From assembly GCF_000427825.1 (NCBI RefSeq), contig NZ_ATYT01000003.1:1-64000 (forward strand): a stretch of DNA of 64,000 nt, in the 5' to 3' direction. The DNA is from Thermocrispum municipale DSM 44069 (GTDB taxonomy: Bacteria > Actinomycetota > Actinomycetes > Mycobacteriales > Pseudonocardiaceae). Of this stretch, positions 27,327-36,656 are shown in pieces; positions within the stretch are counted from its first letter, which is position 1, and each line of letters begins with the position of its first letter. A model generated the notes under the pieces. That model was given only the letters and a program-made list of their open reading frames with translations, searched no databases and was not told the DNA's origin. The translations under genes and the position numbers were made by a program.

Positions 27327-30300
27327 TCAGCGCAACCGTAAACCCTGGGGAGTGGCGCGGAACCCGGCGCCCCGCAGCACACTCGCCAACTCGGACGTGA
27401 GCGCCTGCGCGCCGTCGGCCCGCCGCACCGTCACCGGCTCCAGCCTGCCGGCACGAACCAGCTCGGCCACGGCATGCGCCGCTGCGGCCAGTGCCTCTTC
27501 GTCGGTGGTGAAGGAGAGCAACGACTTCCCGCCCCGCTCCAGGTACAGCGCCGGTCTGCCGCCGACCAGCGCCACGAGCGCCCCTGCTTTCCGGCCCGGC
27601 CGGTGCGGTGGATCGCCGACCGGAGCAGGCCAGGGCAAAGCCGCACCGTACGGCTGCGCCGGATCAGCTGCCGCCAGCACGACAGCCTCCTTGCCGAACG
27701 GGTCCTCCGCGCGCAGCCGGTCGATGGCGCCATGCGCGGCGAACTGCGCACCGCCGAGGCCGTCCACCACGTAGCCGCGGATGACGTGCCCGGCTTCGGC
27801 CATCTGCCGCAGCACCTGATAAATGCCGGCGAACCCACCGCTGACACGCTCGGCGTCCAGCGAACCGCGCGTGAGCACTCCGTGGCGTTCAAGGAACGAC
27901 TCGGTACGCGCGTGTGCGCGCCGTGTCGGGTCTGGCTCGCGCTGTGGCACCAACGCCCACCGACCGGCAACCGTGGGCGGGCCGGTGATCGACGGCATAC
28001 GAGGGCGTGCGGGCAGCTGGGCGCCAAGCGTTCGTGCCCGCAGGCGCGCGTAGCGACCGCGGGGTGCGGAGCGCCGCGGACGAGGCGCCGTCCCACCACC
28101 GGACAGCGTCGCGCGCAAACCTCCGATGCTGTCACCGGTCACCACCCCCGCCCACACCAGATCCCACAGCGCGGTGACCACTTCGGTGTCGGTCGGCGCG
28201 GGATCGACCTGCTGATGAAGCCGGTCGACCAGCTCGCGGAAGAAGAGCGCGCCACTACCCAGGGCCGCCACGATGGCCGCATGCACCTGACCCTCGGGCA
28301 CATCGACCGGATCAGGCAGCAGCAGATCCGCAACGTCCGACGGCGCCAGCGCTATCCACCCGTCACCACCGGGCAGCGCACCGCAACCACACCAGGTGAC
28401 CTCTCCGCTGGTGGTCAGCTCGTCCAACAGGGCCGGGCGGTAGCCGGGGAGCCGCGCGGGCAACACCAGGGACTCCAGCGCACTGGCCGGAATCGGCGCT
28501 CCGGCCAGCTGCTCGACACAGGACAGCAGCTCGTCCGCGGTCGCGGTGCGGCTCGACGACCTGCCGATGCCATGCCAAGCAGGCAGGAACGTGCCCAACG
28601 TCTGCGGGTCGACCGGCTCGACCTCCGCGCGCATCCGAGCCAGGCACGCCCGCCGGATCCGCCGCAGCACCTCGGAATCGCAGTAGTCGACGGCACTGCT
28701 GGTCGGCGCGGGCTGCAATTGTCCGCGCACGAGCACACCGTCGGCTGTGAGCTTGTCCAGGACCTGTTCCACGACCGCCACGCCGAGCCCGAACCGCTCC
28801 GCGGCATGCTGCGCGGTGAACGGACCACGACGCCGAGCGAAGCGCGCGAGCAACTCCCGCACCGGGTCATCCACCGGCTCCAGGAACGCCGTAGGCACCC
28901 CGGACGGCAGCTCGACGCCGAGACCGTCTCGCAGGCGGGCGGCGTCTTCGACCGCGGCAATGCGCTCCTGCCCGGCGACGGTGACCCGGATCGCCCGCCC
29001 CGACTCCTCGAGCTCGTCGATCCACTCCCGGGCGACGCCACGCGCGCCCAACTCGTCCGGCGTGAGGTCGCCGAGCGTGCGCAACAGATCCGCAGCCGCC
29101 TCGGCGTCCTGCGCATGCCGCTGCTCGGACACGTGCTGCAGGTCGGCTTCGACATCGGCGATCACGTCCGCGTCCAGCAACTCGCGCAGCGACTCCGACC
29201 CCAGCAACTCCGCCAACAGCGTCGAGTCCAACGCCAGCGCGGCAGCCCGCCGCTCGGCCAGCGGCGCGTCGGTGTTGTAGAGGAACTCGCCGACATACCC
29301 GAACAGCAGGCTGCGAGCGAACGGCGAAGGCGACTGTGTCTGGACCTCGACGACCCGAACGGTGCGAGCGGCGATGTCGCGCATCAGAGACCGCAGGCCC
29401 GCGACGTCGTAGACGTCCTGCAGGCATTCGCGCATGGACTCCAACACCACCGGAAATCGGTCGTAGTCCGCGGCCACGCTGAGCAACTGGCCCGCACGCT
29501 GGCGCTGCTGCCACAACGGCTGCCTGCGCCGCGGATCCCGCCGAGGGAGCAACAACGCCCGCGCCGCGCATTCCCGGAACCGTGCCGCGAACAACGCACT
29601 CGAGCTGACCTCGGTGCGCAAGATGTCGTCGACCAGCTCCGGATCGAGTACGACGTCCTGAGCACGCAACACGGCCGACTCCGCGACATCCGGCAACCGG
29701 AGCACGATGCCGTCGTCGGAGTGCATGACCTGCGCGTCAAGCCTCTTGCGCCGGTGCAGTTCCGCGGAGATCGCCAGCGCCCACGGCGCGTTCACCTGGG
29801 CGCCGAACGGGGAGTGCACCACCACCCGCCAGTCACCCAGCTCGTCCCGGTAGCGCTCGATGACGATCGTGTGGTCGTCCGGCACGTGGCCGGTGGCGGC
29901 CCGCTGCTCGGCCAGGTAGGCCAGCAGGTTGTCGACCGCCCAGTCGTCCAGCCCGGCCGCGGCGGCCCGCTCGCGCGCCTCCGCGGGCTCCATGCTCCCC
30001 AGCTCGCGCACGAACGCTCCGATGGCCTTGCCCAGCTCCATCGGCCTGCCGACGGTCTCGCCCTTCCAGAACGGCATCCGCGCCGGCTGCCCCGGCGCGG
30101 GCGCGACGATGACCTGGTCATGCGTGATGTCGGTGATCCGCCACGTCGACGTGCCCAGCAGGATCGTGTCACCGACCCGCGACTCGTGGACCATCTCCTC
30201 GTCCAGTTCGCCGACCCTGGTGCGCCGCTCACCCTCCCCGGACGCGGTCACCACGGTGTAGAGCCCCCGATCCGGAATCGTGCCGCCCGACGTCACGGCC

Positions 30301-31922
30301 AGGCGCCGCGCTCCCGGCCGCGCTCGCAGTTCACCGGTGGGGCGATCCCACGTGATCCGTGGCCGCAGCTCCGCGAAGTCCGTGCTCGGATAACGGCCCG
30401 ACAGCATGTCCAGCACGGCGTGCAGGGCATCGTCGGGCAGCTCGCGATACGGCGCCGCGCGCCGCACCACCTCGGCCACATGCGACACGGTCAGCGGGTG
30501 ATCCTGCTCGGCGGCCACCATCGCCACGATCTGCTGCGCGAGCACGTCCAGCGGATTGCGCGGACAGCGGATCGACTCGATCCGGCCGGCCGCCATCCGT
30601 TCGGCGACCACCGCGCACCCGGGAAGCTCGCCGCGCTGCTTGGGGAACATGACCCCGGTCGAGATCGCGCCGACGTGATGCCCGGCCCGACCGATCCGCT
30701 GCAACCCGGACGCCACGGTCGGCGGCGGCTCCACCTGGATCACCAGGTCGACGGCCCCCATGTCGATGCCCAGCTCCAGCGACGAGGTGGCGACGACGCA
30801 CGGCAGCGTGCCCGCCTTCAGCTCCTCCTCGGCGATGAGCCGCTGTTCGCGGGACATCGAGCCGTGGTGGGCCTTGGCGATCACCGGCGGCGGCACCGTC
30901 GACACACCGGACTGGCCGGGCGCCTGAGCGGGGAAGCTCGTCAGCTCCGGCTCGCCGGCGTGCAACTCGTTCAACCGGGTCGTCAGCCGCTCCGACAGCC
31001 GCCGCGAGTTGGTGAACACGATGGTCGACCGGTGCGTGGTCACCAGCTCGTAGATCCGGCGTTCGACCAACGGCCAGATGGACGGACGGCGTACCGGCGC
31101 GCCGACCGTCTCCTCCGGGTAGCCCAGGTCCGAGCCCATCGGCCGGCCAGGCTCGTCCTGCTCCGGAACCGGCAGGTCGGTCATGTCCTCGACCGGGACC
31201 TCGACCGTCACCTGAACCGTCTTGGGTGTCGGCGGCTGCACCACCTCCACCGGTCGTCCGCCGGACAGGAACGTCGCGACCTCGTCCACCGGACGCACGG
31301 TCGCGGACAGCCCGATGCGCTGAGCGGGCTTCGGCAGCAGATCGTCCAGCCGCTCCAAGGACAACGCCAGGTGCACGCCACGCTTGCTGCCGGCGACCGC
31401 ATGCACCTCGTCGACGATCACCGTGTGGACGCCGCGCAGCGACTCCCGGGCGTTCGACGTCAACAGCAGATACAACGACTCCGGTGTGGTGACCAGGATG
31501 TCCGGTGGGGAACGGGTGAACCGAGCGCGTTCGGACGACGGTGTGTCCCCCGTCCGCATCCCCACGGTGACGTCCGGCGCCGGTGCCCCCAACTGCCGTG
31601 CCGCGCCGGCGATACCGTCCAGCGGCTCGCGAAGGTTGCGCTGCACGTCCACCGCCAGCGCCTTCAGCGGCGACACATAGAGCACCCGGCAACGGTGCCT
31701 GCGATCCTGCGGCGGCTCACTGGTGGCCAGCTGGTCGATCGCCAGCAGGAACGCCGCGAGCGTCTTACCCGAACCGGTCGGCGCGATCACCAGCGCGTCG
31801 CTGCCGGTCGCCGCCGCACGCCAGGCACCTTCCTGCGCGGCCGTCGGGCCGCTGAAGGCAGCGCTGAACCACGCCCTGGTCGGGGCGGAGAACAGCTCGA
31901 GTACCTGGCTCACAAGTCCCAT
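27327..31922 (-). CDS. lhr: ATP-dependent helicase Lhr (full length)
   Basis: A 1531-residue superfamily 2 DNA helicase. The N-terminal part carries Walker A APTGSGKT, the DEVH box (VIVDEVHAVAGSKRG), HGSMSREQR and the final GRAGHHVGA motif. A winged-helix and Lhr-specific domain follows, then the long C-terminal region characteristic of full-length Lhr. In mycobacteria Lhr is a 3'-5' helicase with RNA:DNA unwinding ability, linked to DNA damage responses. ATG 31922 is chosen; the frame is open to 31997 and GTG 31913 is also possible. Divergent from the Hsp70-like gene. Confidence 0.95.
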   Translation of the reverse strand: MGLVSQVLELFSAPTRAWFSAAFSGPTAAQEGAWRAAATGSDALVIAPTGSGKTLAAFLLAIDQLATSEPPQDRRHRCRVLYVSPLKALAVDVQRNLREPLDGIAGAARQLGAPAPDVTVGMRTGDTPSSERARFTRSPPDILVTTPESLYLLLTSNARESLRGVHTVIVDEVHAVAGSKRGVHLALSLERLDDLLPKPAQRIGLSATVRPVDEVATFLSGGRPVEVVQPPTPKTVQVTVEVPVEDMTDLPVPEQDEPGRPMGSDLGYPEETVGAPVRRPSIWPLVERRIYELVTTHRSTIVFTNSRRLSERLTTRLNELHAGEPELTSFPAQAPGQSGVSTVPPPVIAKAHHGSMSREQRLIAEEELKAGTLPCVVATSSLELGIDMGAVDLVIQVEPPPTVASGLQRIGRAGHHVGAISTGVMFPKQRGELPGCAVVAERMAAGRIESIRCPRNPLDVLAQQIVAMVAAEQDHPLTVSHVAEVVRRAAPYRELPDDALHAVLDMLSGRYPSTDFAELRPRITWDRPTGELRARPGARRLAVTSGGTIPDRGLYTVVTASGEGERRTRVGELDEEMVHESRVGDTILLGTSTWRITDITHDQVIVAPAPGQPARMPFWKGETVGRPMELGKAIGAFVRELGSMEPAEARERAAAAGLDDWAVDNLLAYLAEQRAATGHVPDDHTIVIERYRDELGDWRVVVHSPFGAQVNAPWALAISAELHRRKRLDAQVMHSDDGIVLRLPDVAESAVLRAQDVVLDPELVDDILRTEVSSSALFAARFRECAARALLLPRRDPRRRQPLWQQRQRAGQLLSVAADYDRFPVVLESMRECLQDVYDVAGLRSLMRDIAARTVRVVEVQTQSPSPFARSLLFGYVGEFLYNTDAPLAERRAAALALDSTLLAELLGSESLRELLDADVIADVEADLQHVSEQRHAQDAEAAADLLRTLGDLTPDELGARGVAREWIDELEESGRAIRVTVAGQERIAAVEDAARLRDGLGVELPSGVPTAFLEPVDDPVRELLARFARRRGPFTAQHAAERFGLGVAVVEQVLDKLTADGVLVRGQLQPAPTSSAVDYCDSEVLRRIRRACLARMRAEVEPVDPQTLGTFLPAWHGIGRSSSRTATADELLSCVEQLAGAPIPASALESLVLPARLPGYRPALLDELTTSGEVTWCGCGALPGGDGWIALAPSDVADLLLPDPVDVPEGQVHAAIVAALGSGALFFRELVDRLHQQVDPAPTDTEVVTALWDLVWAGVVTGDSIGGLRATLSGGGTAPRPRRSAPRGRYARLRARTLGAQLPARPRMPSITGPPTVAGRWALVPQREPDPTRRAHARTESFLERHGVLTRGSLDAERVSGGFAGIYQVLRQMAEAGHVIRGYVVDGLGGAQFAAHGAIDRLRAEDPFGKEAVVLAAADPAQPYGAALPWPAPVGDPPHRPGRKAGALVALVGGRPALYLERGGKSLLSFTTDEEALAAAAHAVAELVRAGRLEPVTVRRADGAQALTSELASVLRGAGFRATPQGLRLR

Positions 31923-32037
31923 CTTGACGGACGGGACCGACGATCCCGACACGGTTTGCCGGGTATTGCCTCGCGCCGGGCGCCGACATGGCAGCATTCA
32001 AGCTGCTTTGACCGTCGAAGCGGATGAAGGGAGTGCC

Positions 32038-33939
32038 GTGCGGGTCCTGTCCATCGACTTGGGCACGTCGAACACCGTCGCGGTGCTGGCGGAGGACGGC
32101 CGCTCGCCACGCGTGGTCGACGTCGACGGTTCGGCCACCATGCCATCGGCGGTCTACGCAGGGGAGGACGGCACGCTGCTGGTCGGCCGGGATGCCGAGC
32201 GACGGGCGCGGCTCGACCCGTCCCGGTTCGAACCCAACCCGAAGCGGCGCATCGACGACCAGACGCTGTTGCTGGGTACCGACGTGATCCCGGTCAGCGA
32301 GGCGCTCGCCGCCGTGCTGCGTCGCGTGTTGTCCGAAGTGACGCGCCAACTCGGCGGCACCCAGCCGGACGAGGTTCGGCTGACCCACCCGGCGCAGTGG
32401 GGCCCGACGAGGCGAGCGGTGCTGATGTCGGCGGCCAAACAGGCAGGCATCACCGGCGCGATCACGCTGGTGCCCGAACCGGTCGCGGCAGCGGCACACT
32501 TCGCGTCGTTCCCCGGCCATGCCCTGGCGCCCGGGCAGGCGCTGGCGGTCTACGACCTGGGCGCGGGCACGTTCGACGCCGCGGTGGTCGGCGCGACGCA
32601 GGACGGTGGCTTCACCGTGCTGGCCGAGGACGGGCTGTCCGACCTCGGCGGTCTCGATGTCGACCAGGCGCTGCTGGTGCACGTGGGCCGTTCGGTGTCG
32701 CACAAGGACCCGCAACGGTGGCAGCGCTTGCTGCGCCCGGAGACGACCGCCGATCGCCGCGCGCGCCGCGCACTGCAGGAGGACGTGAAAGCTGCCAAGG
32801 AGGCGCTGTCCCGGCACCCGCAGACCGAGGTGCCGATGCCGGAGCCGTTCACCGACGTGCTGGTCACGCGGGGTGAGCTGGAGGCGCTGGTGCGGCCCGC
32901 GATGTTGCGCAGTGTCGAGCTGATGTCCCGCACGCTGCGCGCCGCCCAGCTGACGCCGCAGCACTTGGCAGGCATCTATCTGGTCGGTGGTTCGAGCCGG
33001 TTGCCGCTGGTCGGCAGCATGATCTCGGAGAAGCTCGGCGTGGTGCCGTCCAGCCTGGACCAGCCGGAGACGGCCGTCGCGCTCGGCGCCCACCATGTCA
33101 CGGTGGACGGCATCAACGTGCGGACCCAAGGGGTCAGCAACCCCAGCGGCTCCGGCCCGCACCAGGTGGCCGGTGCCACGGATCCGGCACAGGCGACCGG
33201 GCCGGTGGCGGGAAGCCAGGTGAGTCCGCTCAGCGGCACACCGAGCGGCCCGTACCAGGCCGGTGGCTACGCATACTCGTCGGCCGCCCAGCCGACGCTG
33301 CCGAGCAACTTCCCGCAGTTCCCGGTCGTCGAGCGCAAGCGCAGCAAACACACCAAGATCATTGCTCTCGTCGCGGCGATCGTGGTGCTCGCCGGCCTCG
33401 GTGTCGGCGGATGGCTGCTGTGGGGGCAGGAGGAAGGGCCGAAGACGTTCACCGCGGAGGAGTGCCGTGAGCCGGGCAAGCCGGACGGCAAGGGGTTCAC
33501 CGGATGTCTTCGGCAACTGGCCGGCAAGGTGGCCGACGAACAGGCCTACAACTGCGACAACGAGGTCTCCGGGTCGTTCATGCCACCGGAGGATCTCGGG
33601 GTGCGCGTGGAATGCGTGCCACCCAAGCTGCCGGGCGGTCACCTGTACTACATCCACGCGCGCTCGGCCGACGAACTCGATGCCTACGCGATGAACATCC
33701 TCAGCACGCCGGCGGGCGGCGACCAGGTGCAGGCCGACTGGGCCGGCAACGGTCTCAAGGGGCGCTACGCCGCGGTGACCGGCCCGGCGATGTCGGTGCT
33801 GACGTTCCAGGTCGAGGACCGGCCACTGCTCGGCGTGCTGCTCCAGGAGCCGTCGGTGTCGCCGCAGGAGTTGAAGACGCCGGACGAGCTGGCCGACTAC
33901 TTCGAGCAGCGCGTCCAGCCCGGCACGGTGGAGGGTTGA
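32038..33939 (+). CDS. Membrane-anchored Hsp70-like protein with extracellular domain
   Basis: About 633 residues. Residues 1-355 are an actin-like Hsp70 ATPase with the phosphate motifs SIDLGTSNTVAV and YDLGAGTFDAAVV and the adenosine motif LVGGSSRLPLV. There is no Hsp70 substrate-binding domain. Instead come a Gly/Ser/Pro/Thr linker (about 365-425), a single membrane segment (about 440-462, IIALVAAIVVLAGLGVGGWL) and an outer domain of about 170 residues with four cysteines. The layout suggests ATPase inside, sensor or binding domain outside. GTG start after AAGGGAG at 5 nt. Function unknown. Confidence 0.85.
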   Translation: MRVLSIDLGTSNTVAVLAEDGRSPRVVDVDGSATMPSAVYAGEDGTLLVGRDAERRARLDPSRFEPNPKRRIDDQTLLLGTDVIPVSEALAAVLRRVLSEVTRQLGGTQPDEVRLTHPAQWGPTRRAVLMSAAKQAGITGAITLVPEPVAAAAHFASFPGHALAPGQALAVYDLGAGTFDAAVVGATQDGGFTVLAEDGLSDLGGLDVDQALLVHVGRSVSHKDPQRWQRLLRPETTADRRARRALQEDVKAAKEALSRHPQTEVPMPEPFTDVLVTRGELEALVRPAMLRSVELMSRTLRAAQLTPQHLAGIYLVGGSSRLPLVGSMISEKLGVVPSSLDQPETAVALGAHHVTVDGINVRTQGVSNPSGSGPHQVAGATDPAQATGPVAGSQVSPLSGTPSGPYQAGGYAYSSAAQPTLPSNFPQFPVVERKRSKHTKIIALVAAIVVLAGLGVGGWLLWGQEEGPKTFTAEECREPGKPDGKGFTGCLRQLAGKVADEQAYNCDNEVSGSFMPPEDLGVRVECVPPKLPGGHLYYIHARSADELDAYAMNILSTPAGGDQVQADWAGNGLKGRYAAVTGPAMSVLTFQVEDRPLLGVLLQEPSVSPQELKTPDELADYFEQRVQPGTVEG

Positions 33940-33940
33940 C

Positions 33941-34057
33941 TCAGCGCCGCCGGAAGTACCTCAGCAGCGCGATGAGCGACCCGCCGACGACGATGATGCC
34001 CGCGACGGACAATGCGGTCGGCGCCCACGAGGGGACGTCAAGCTGAGCCAGCAGCAC
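33941..34057 (-). CDS. Possible 38-residue membrane microprotein
   Basis: A GTG-initiated frame of 38 codons with one membrane segment (PTALSVAGIIVVGGSLIALL) and a basic tail ending RYFRRR. A -10 TACCGT on the minus strand ends 7 nt before the GTG, so the message would be leaderless. The last base of its stop codon is 2 bp from the Hsp70-like stop. Support is the topology plus promoter spacing; no homologue is recalled. Confidence 0.45.
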   Translation of the reverse strand: MLLAQLDVPSWAPTALSVAGIIVVGGSLIALLRYFRRR

Positions 34058-34063
34058 GGCCTC

Positions 34064-34070
34064 TACGGTA
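34064..34070. promoter_or_regulatory. Overlapping divergent -10 elements (microprotein / DUF3046)
   Basis: TACGGTA gives a plus -10 TACGGT (34064-34069), 6 nt from the DUF3046 ATG, and a minus -10 TACCGT (34070-34065), 7 nt from the microprotein GTG. Same design as at 1611-1617. Confidence 0.5.
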
Positions 34071-34075
34071 CTGGT

Positions 34076-34270
34076 ATGCGCATCACGGTGTTCCGGCGGT
34101 TGATGGCCGACGAGTTCGGGGCGGTGCGGGCCGCTACGCTTGCCGCCGATCACGTGCTCAGCGCGCTGGGTGGGCGTACCGCGGACCAGGCGTTGGCCGA
34201 CGGCGTCGAAGCCAAGCGGGTCTGGGTGGCCATCTGCGAGGAGTTCGACATCCCGCCGGAACGCCGGTGA
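34076..34270 (+). CDS. DUF3046 domain-containing protein
   Basis: A 64-residue basic/acidic mixed protein with the DUF3046 pattern MRITVFRRLMADEFG near the start and a helical rest ending EFDIPPERR. Such a gene regularly precedes recA in actinobacteria; function unknown. ATG with a leaderless -10. The recA SOS box lies 25 nt after its stop, so recA has its own promoter. Confidence 0.85.
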   Translation: MRITVFRRLMADEFGAVRAATLAADHVLSALGGRTADQALADGVEAKRVWVAICEEFDIPPERR

Positions 34271-34294
34271 CACACCGGCGTGTCCGTGCACGCC

Positions 34295-34310
34295 TCGAAC
34301 GGATGTTCGC
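34295..34310 (+). promoter_or_regulatory. LexA (SOS) operator of recA
   Basis: TCGAACGGATGTTCGC fits TCGAAC-N4-GTTCGA with one mismatch in the last base. A -10-like TAGGAT follows at 34312-34317, giving a 5' leader of about 110 nt before recA. Confidence 0.85.
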
Positions 34311-34433
34311 CTAGGATTGTCCACAACGGGCCGGTTGTCCACACCTTCGAGCGCGAGTTCGGCGGATTGTCGGCCGTGAACCGTACTGTCGGCCCCGTAC
34401 AAGCACAGTCGTGAGATCAGCGAGGTGGAACCC

Positions 34434-35471
34434 ATGGCGGCTCTGGACCGGGAAAAGGCGCTCGAACTGGCCCTTGCCCAGGTGGAGAAGCAATACGGCA
34501 AGGGCTCGGTGATGCGCCTCGGTGACGAGGAGCGCGCCCCGATCCAAGCGATCCCGACCGGCGCCATCGCGCTGGACGTGGCGTTGGGCATCGGCGGTCT
34601 GCCGCGCGGCCGGGTGGTGGAGATCTACGGCCCGGAGTCTTCGGGTAAGACCACGGTGGCCCTGCACGCGGTGGCCAACGCCCAGGCCGACGGCGGGATC
34701 GCGGCGTTCATCGACGCCGAGCACGCGCTGGACCCCGAATACGCCAAGAAGCTGGGTGTGGACACCGACGCGCTGCTGGTGTCCCAGCCGGACACCGGCG
34801 AGCAGGCGCTGGAGATCGCCGACATGCTGATCCGGTCCGGTGCGCTGGACATCGTGGTGATCGACTCGGTCGCCGCGCTGGTGCCGCGGGCCGAGATCGA
34901 AGGCGAGATGGGCGACAACCACGTCGGTCTGCAGGCCCGGTTGATGAGCCAGGCGCTGCGTAAGCTCACCGCGGCGCTGCACAACTCGAACACCACGGCG
35001 ATCTTCATCAACCAGCTGCGCGAGAAGGTCGGCGTCATGTTCGGGTCGCCGGAGACCACCACGGGTGGCAAGGCGCTGAAGTTCTACGCCTCGGTGCGGC
35101 TGGACGTCCGCCGGATCGAGACGCTCAAGGACGGCGGCGAGCCGGTCGGTAACCGCACCAGGGTGAAGGTGGTCAAGAACAAGGTCGCCCCGCCGTTCAA
35201 GCAGGCGGAGTTCGACATCCTCTACGGCCAAGGCATCTCTCGCGAGGGTTCGCTCATCGACATGGGCGTGGCGCAGGGCATCGTGCGCAAGTCCGGTGCC
35301 TGGTACACCTACGAGGGCGACCAGCTGGGCCAGGGCAAGGAGAACGCGCGCAAGTTCTTGTCCGACAACCCGGACATCGCCAACGAGATCGAGAAGAAGA
35401 TCAAGGAGAAGCTGGGGATCGGCCCGGTGGTGGACGCCGACGCCGTCGTCCCGGCCCCGGTCGACTTCTGA
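34434..35471 (+). CDS. recA: Recombinase RecA
   Basis: Forms filaments on single-stranded DNA, catalyses strand exchange and triggers LexA self-cleavage. 345 residues. Walker [10 protein letters not shown], the DNA-binding loops ([20 protein letters not shown] and [14 protein letters not shown]) and the acidic C-terminus are intact, with no intein. ATG 34434 follows AGGTGG; the in-frame GTG 34425 would overlap that ribosome site. recX starts 3 nt after the stop, so they form an operon under the SOS box at 34295. Confidence 0.98.
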   Translation: MAALDREKALELALAQVEKQYGKGSVMRLGDEERAPIQAIPTGAIALDVALGIGGLPRGRVVEIYGPESSGKTTVALHAVANAQADGGIAAFIDAEHALDPEYAKKLGVDTDALLVSQPDTGEQALEIADMLIRSGALDIVVIDSVAALVPRAEIEGEMGDNHVGLQARLMSQALRKLTAALHNSNTTAIFINQLREKVGVMFGSPETTTGGKALKFYASVRLDVRRIETLKDGGEPVGNRTRVKVVKNKVAPPFKQAEFDILYGQGISREGSLIDMGVAQGIVRKSGAWYTYEGDQLGQGKENARKFLSDNPDIANEIEKKIKEKLGIGPVVDADAVVPAPVDF

Positions 35472-35474
35472 TCC

Positions 35475-35999
35475 ATGGCCGCGGGCGAGCAGGCAGCCGA
35501 GGATCCGGCCCGTAAGGCCAAGGCGGCGGCGCTGCGGCTGCTGGCCGTCAAGCCGCGCACCAGGGCGGATCTGGCTCGCGCGCTCGCGCGTAAGGGCTTC
35601 GAGCCGGAGGTCGTCGACTCAGTCCTGGACAGGCTCGAGCGCGCGCGGCTGATCGATGACGCCGAGTACGCGGAGATGATGGTGCGCTCGCGCCACGCCT
35701 ACCAGGGGCTCGGACGTCGTGCGTTGAAGTCCCAGCTGCTGCGGGACGGCGTCGAAGGGGAGATCGCGCAAGAAGCGGTCGACATGATCGACGCCGAAGC
35801 GGAGGAGACGCGCGCGCGAGAGCTGGTGCGTAAGAGGTTGCGGGCGATGGCGAGGGTGGCTGACGACGTGGCCACCCGGCGGCTGGTCGGGATGCTGGCG
35901 CGCAAAGGCTACCCGCAAGAGCTGGCCTACCGCGTGGTCCGGGAAGAACTCGCCGAAGCGGGCAGGGAGACCGAGCTGCTGGACCTGCCCACCGATTGA
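35475..35999 (+). CDS. recX: Regulatory protein RecX
   Basis: Binds RecA filaments and limits their activity. 174 residues of three-helix RecX repeats, with the core VVDSVLDRLERARLIDDAEY and SRHAYQGLGRRALKSQLLRDG typical of the family. It is placed directly after recA, 3 nt from its stop, as in most actinobacteria, and is presumably induced with it. The following 363 bp contain no gene. Confidence 0.95.
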   Translation: MAAGEQAAEDPARKAKAAALRLLAVKPRTRADLARALARKGFEPEVVDSVLDRLERARLIDDAEYAEMMVRSRHAYQGLGRRALKSQLLRDGVEGEIAQEAVDMIDAEAEETRARELVRKRLRAMARVADDVATRRLVGMLARKGYPQELAYRVVREELAEAGRETELLDLPTD

Positions 36000-36362
36000 C
36001 GTGGCGCGGTGGCGGCAGTGAGTGCCCCGGCGTCGCGGTACCGGTGCGGCCGTTCGGACGACGTCGGGCGCGGCCGAGTGCTGACAGTGCTTCGCGTGGT
36101 CCGACGTGGTCGACCGAACGAGTGATCATCAGTCGTGGTGGCCGAACTCGGCTTTGTGCTGGGTGACCGCTGATTTCGGCAAGCACGGCCGGCGTCGGTT
36201 GTCAAGATCAGACCCCCCGATCGTGTCGCGCGCCGACCCGCTACAGTGCCCGGCACACACACCGGCGTGTGGGCCTTGTCACTTTGACTCGATCACGGCA
36301 GAGTCGTCGGTGTTGTCCACCACATGTGAATACGGACGTCCCGAACTGGCCTGGAGGAGTCG
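36000..36362. other. Intergenic region before the sdh operon
   Basis: No coding frame is credible. Small features are an inverted repeat CACACACCGGCGTGTG-like near 36253-36274, which may end the recA-recX message; a palindrome CACATGTG near 36320; and a -10-like TACGGA at 36331-36336 that would serve the sdh operon 27 nt before its first gene. Confidence 0.4.
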
Positions 36363-36656
36363 ATGACGACTACCGAGATCGCCGCGCTCAAGAGAAGCAT
36401 CGGCCAGCTGCGACAGTGTCTCGGCGCATTGCGAACTCAGTACGGTGACGCGCCCGCGCTCCGGCGATTGGCCAACGACGTCGATCGACTCGACATCGAC
36501 GCCGACGAACTCGCCGGCACGCCACCGGCGCCGGTGCGAGCGGGCCAGGCGGGCAAGGAGGGCGTCATCCCGGTGCCCGACACCCCGTACGACGACTCGT
36601 TGTGGTCCGAAGCGGACGACGAGGGCGTCGGCGGCTACCGAGGGGAGCGCCGATGA
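36363..36656 (+). CDS. Small hypothetical protein heading the sdh operon
   Basis: 97 residues, acidic. The N-terminal half is helical (IAALKRSIGQLRQCLGALRTQYG, then LANDVDRLDIDADEL), and the C-terminal half is disordered, ending VIPVPDTPYDDSLW and GGYRGERR. No membrane segment. ATG with GGAGGAG 3 nt upstream, and its stop overlaps the next ATG (ATGA), which ties it to succinate dehydrogenase. No function is known; an assembly or regulatory role is only a guess from position. Confidence 0.72.
   Translation: MTTTEIAALKRSIGQLRQCLGALRTQYGDAPALRRLANDVDRLDIDADELAGTPPAPVRAGQAGKEGVIPVPDTPYDDSLWSEADDEGVGGYRGERR

Noticed and set aside
27474-32027. 1517-codon open frame antisense to lhr
   Set aside because: Arg/His/Gln-rich low-complexity translation; it mirrors the third-position GC of lhr, whose helicase motifs are complete.
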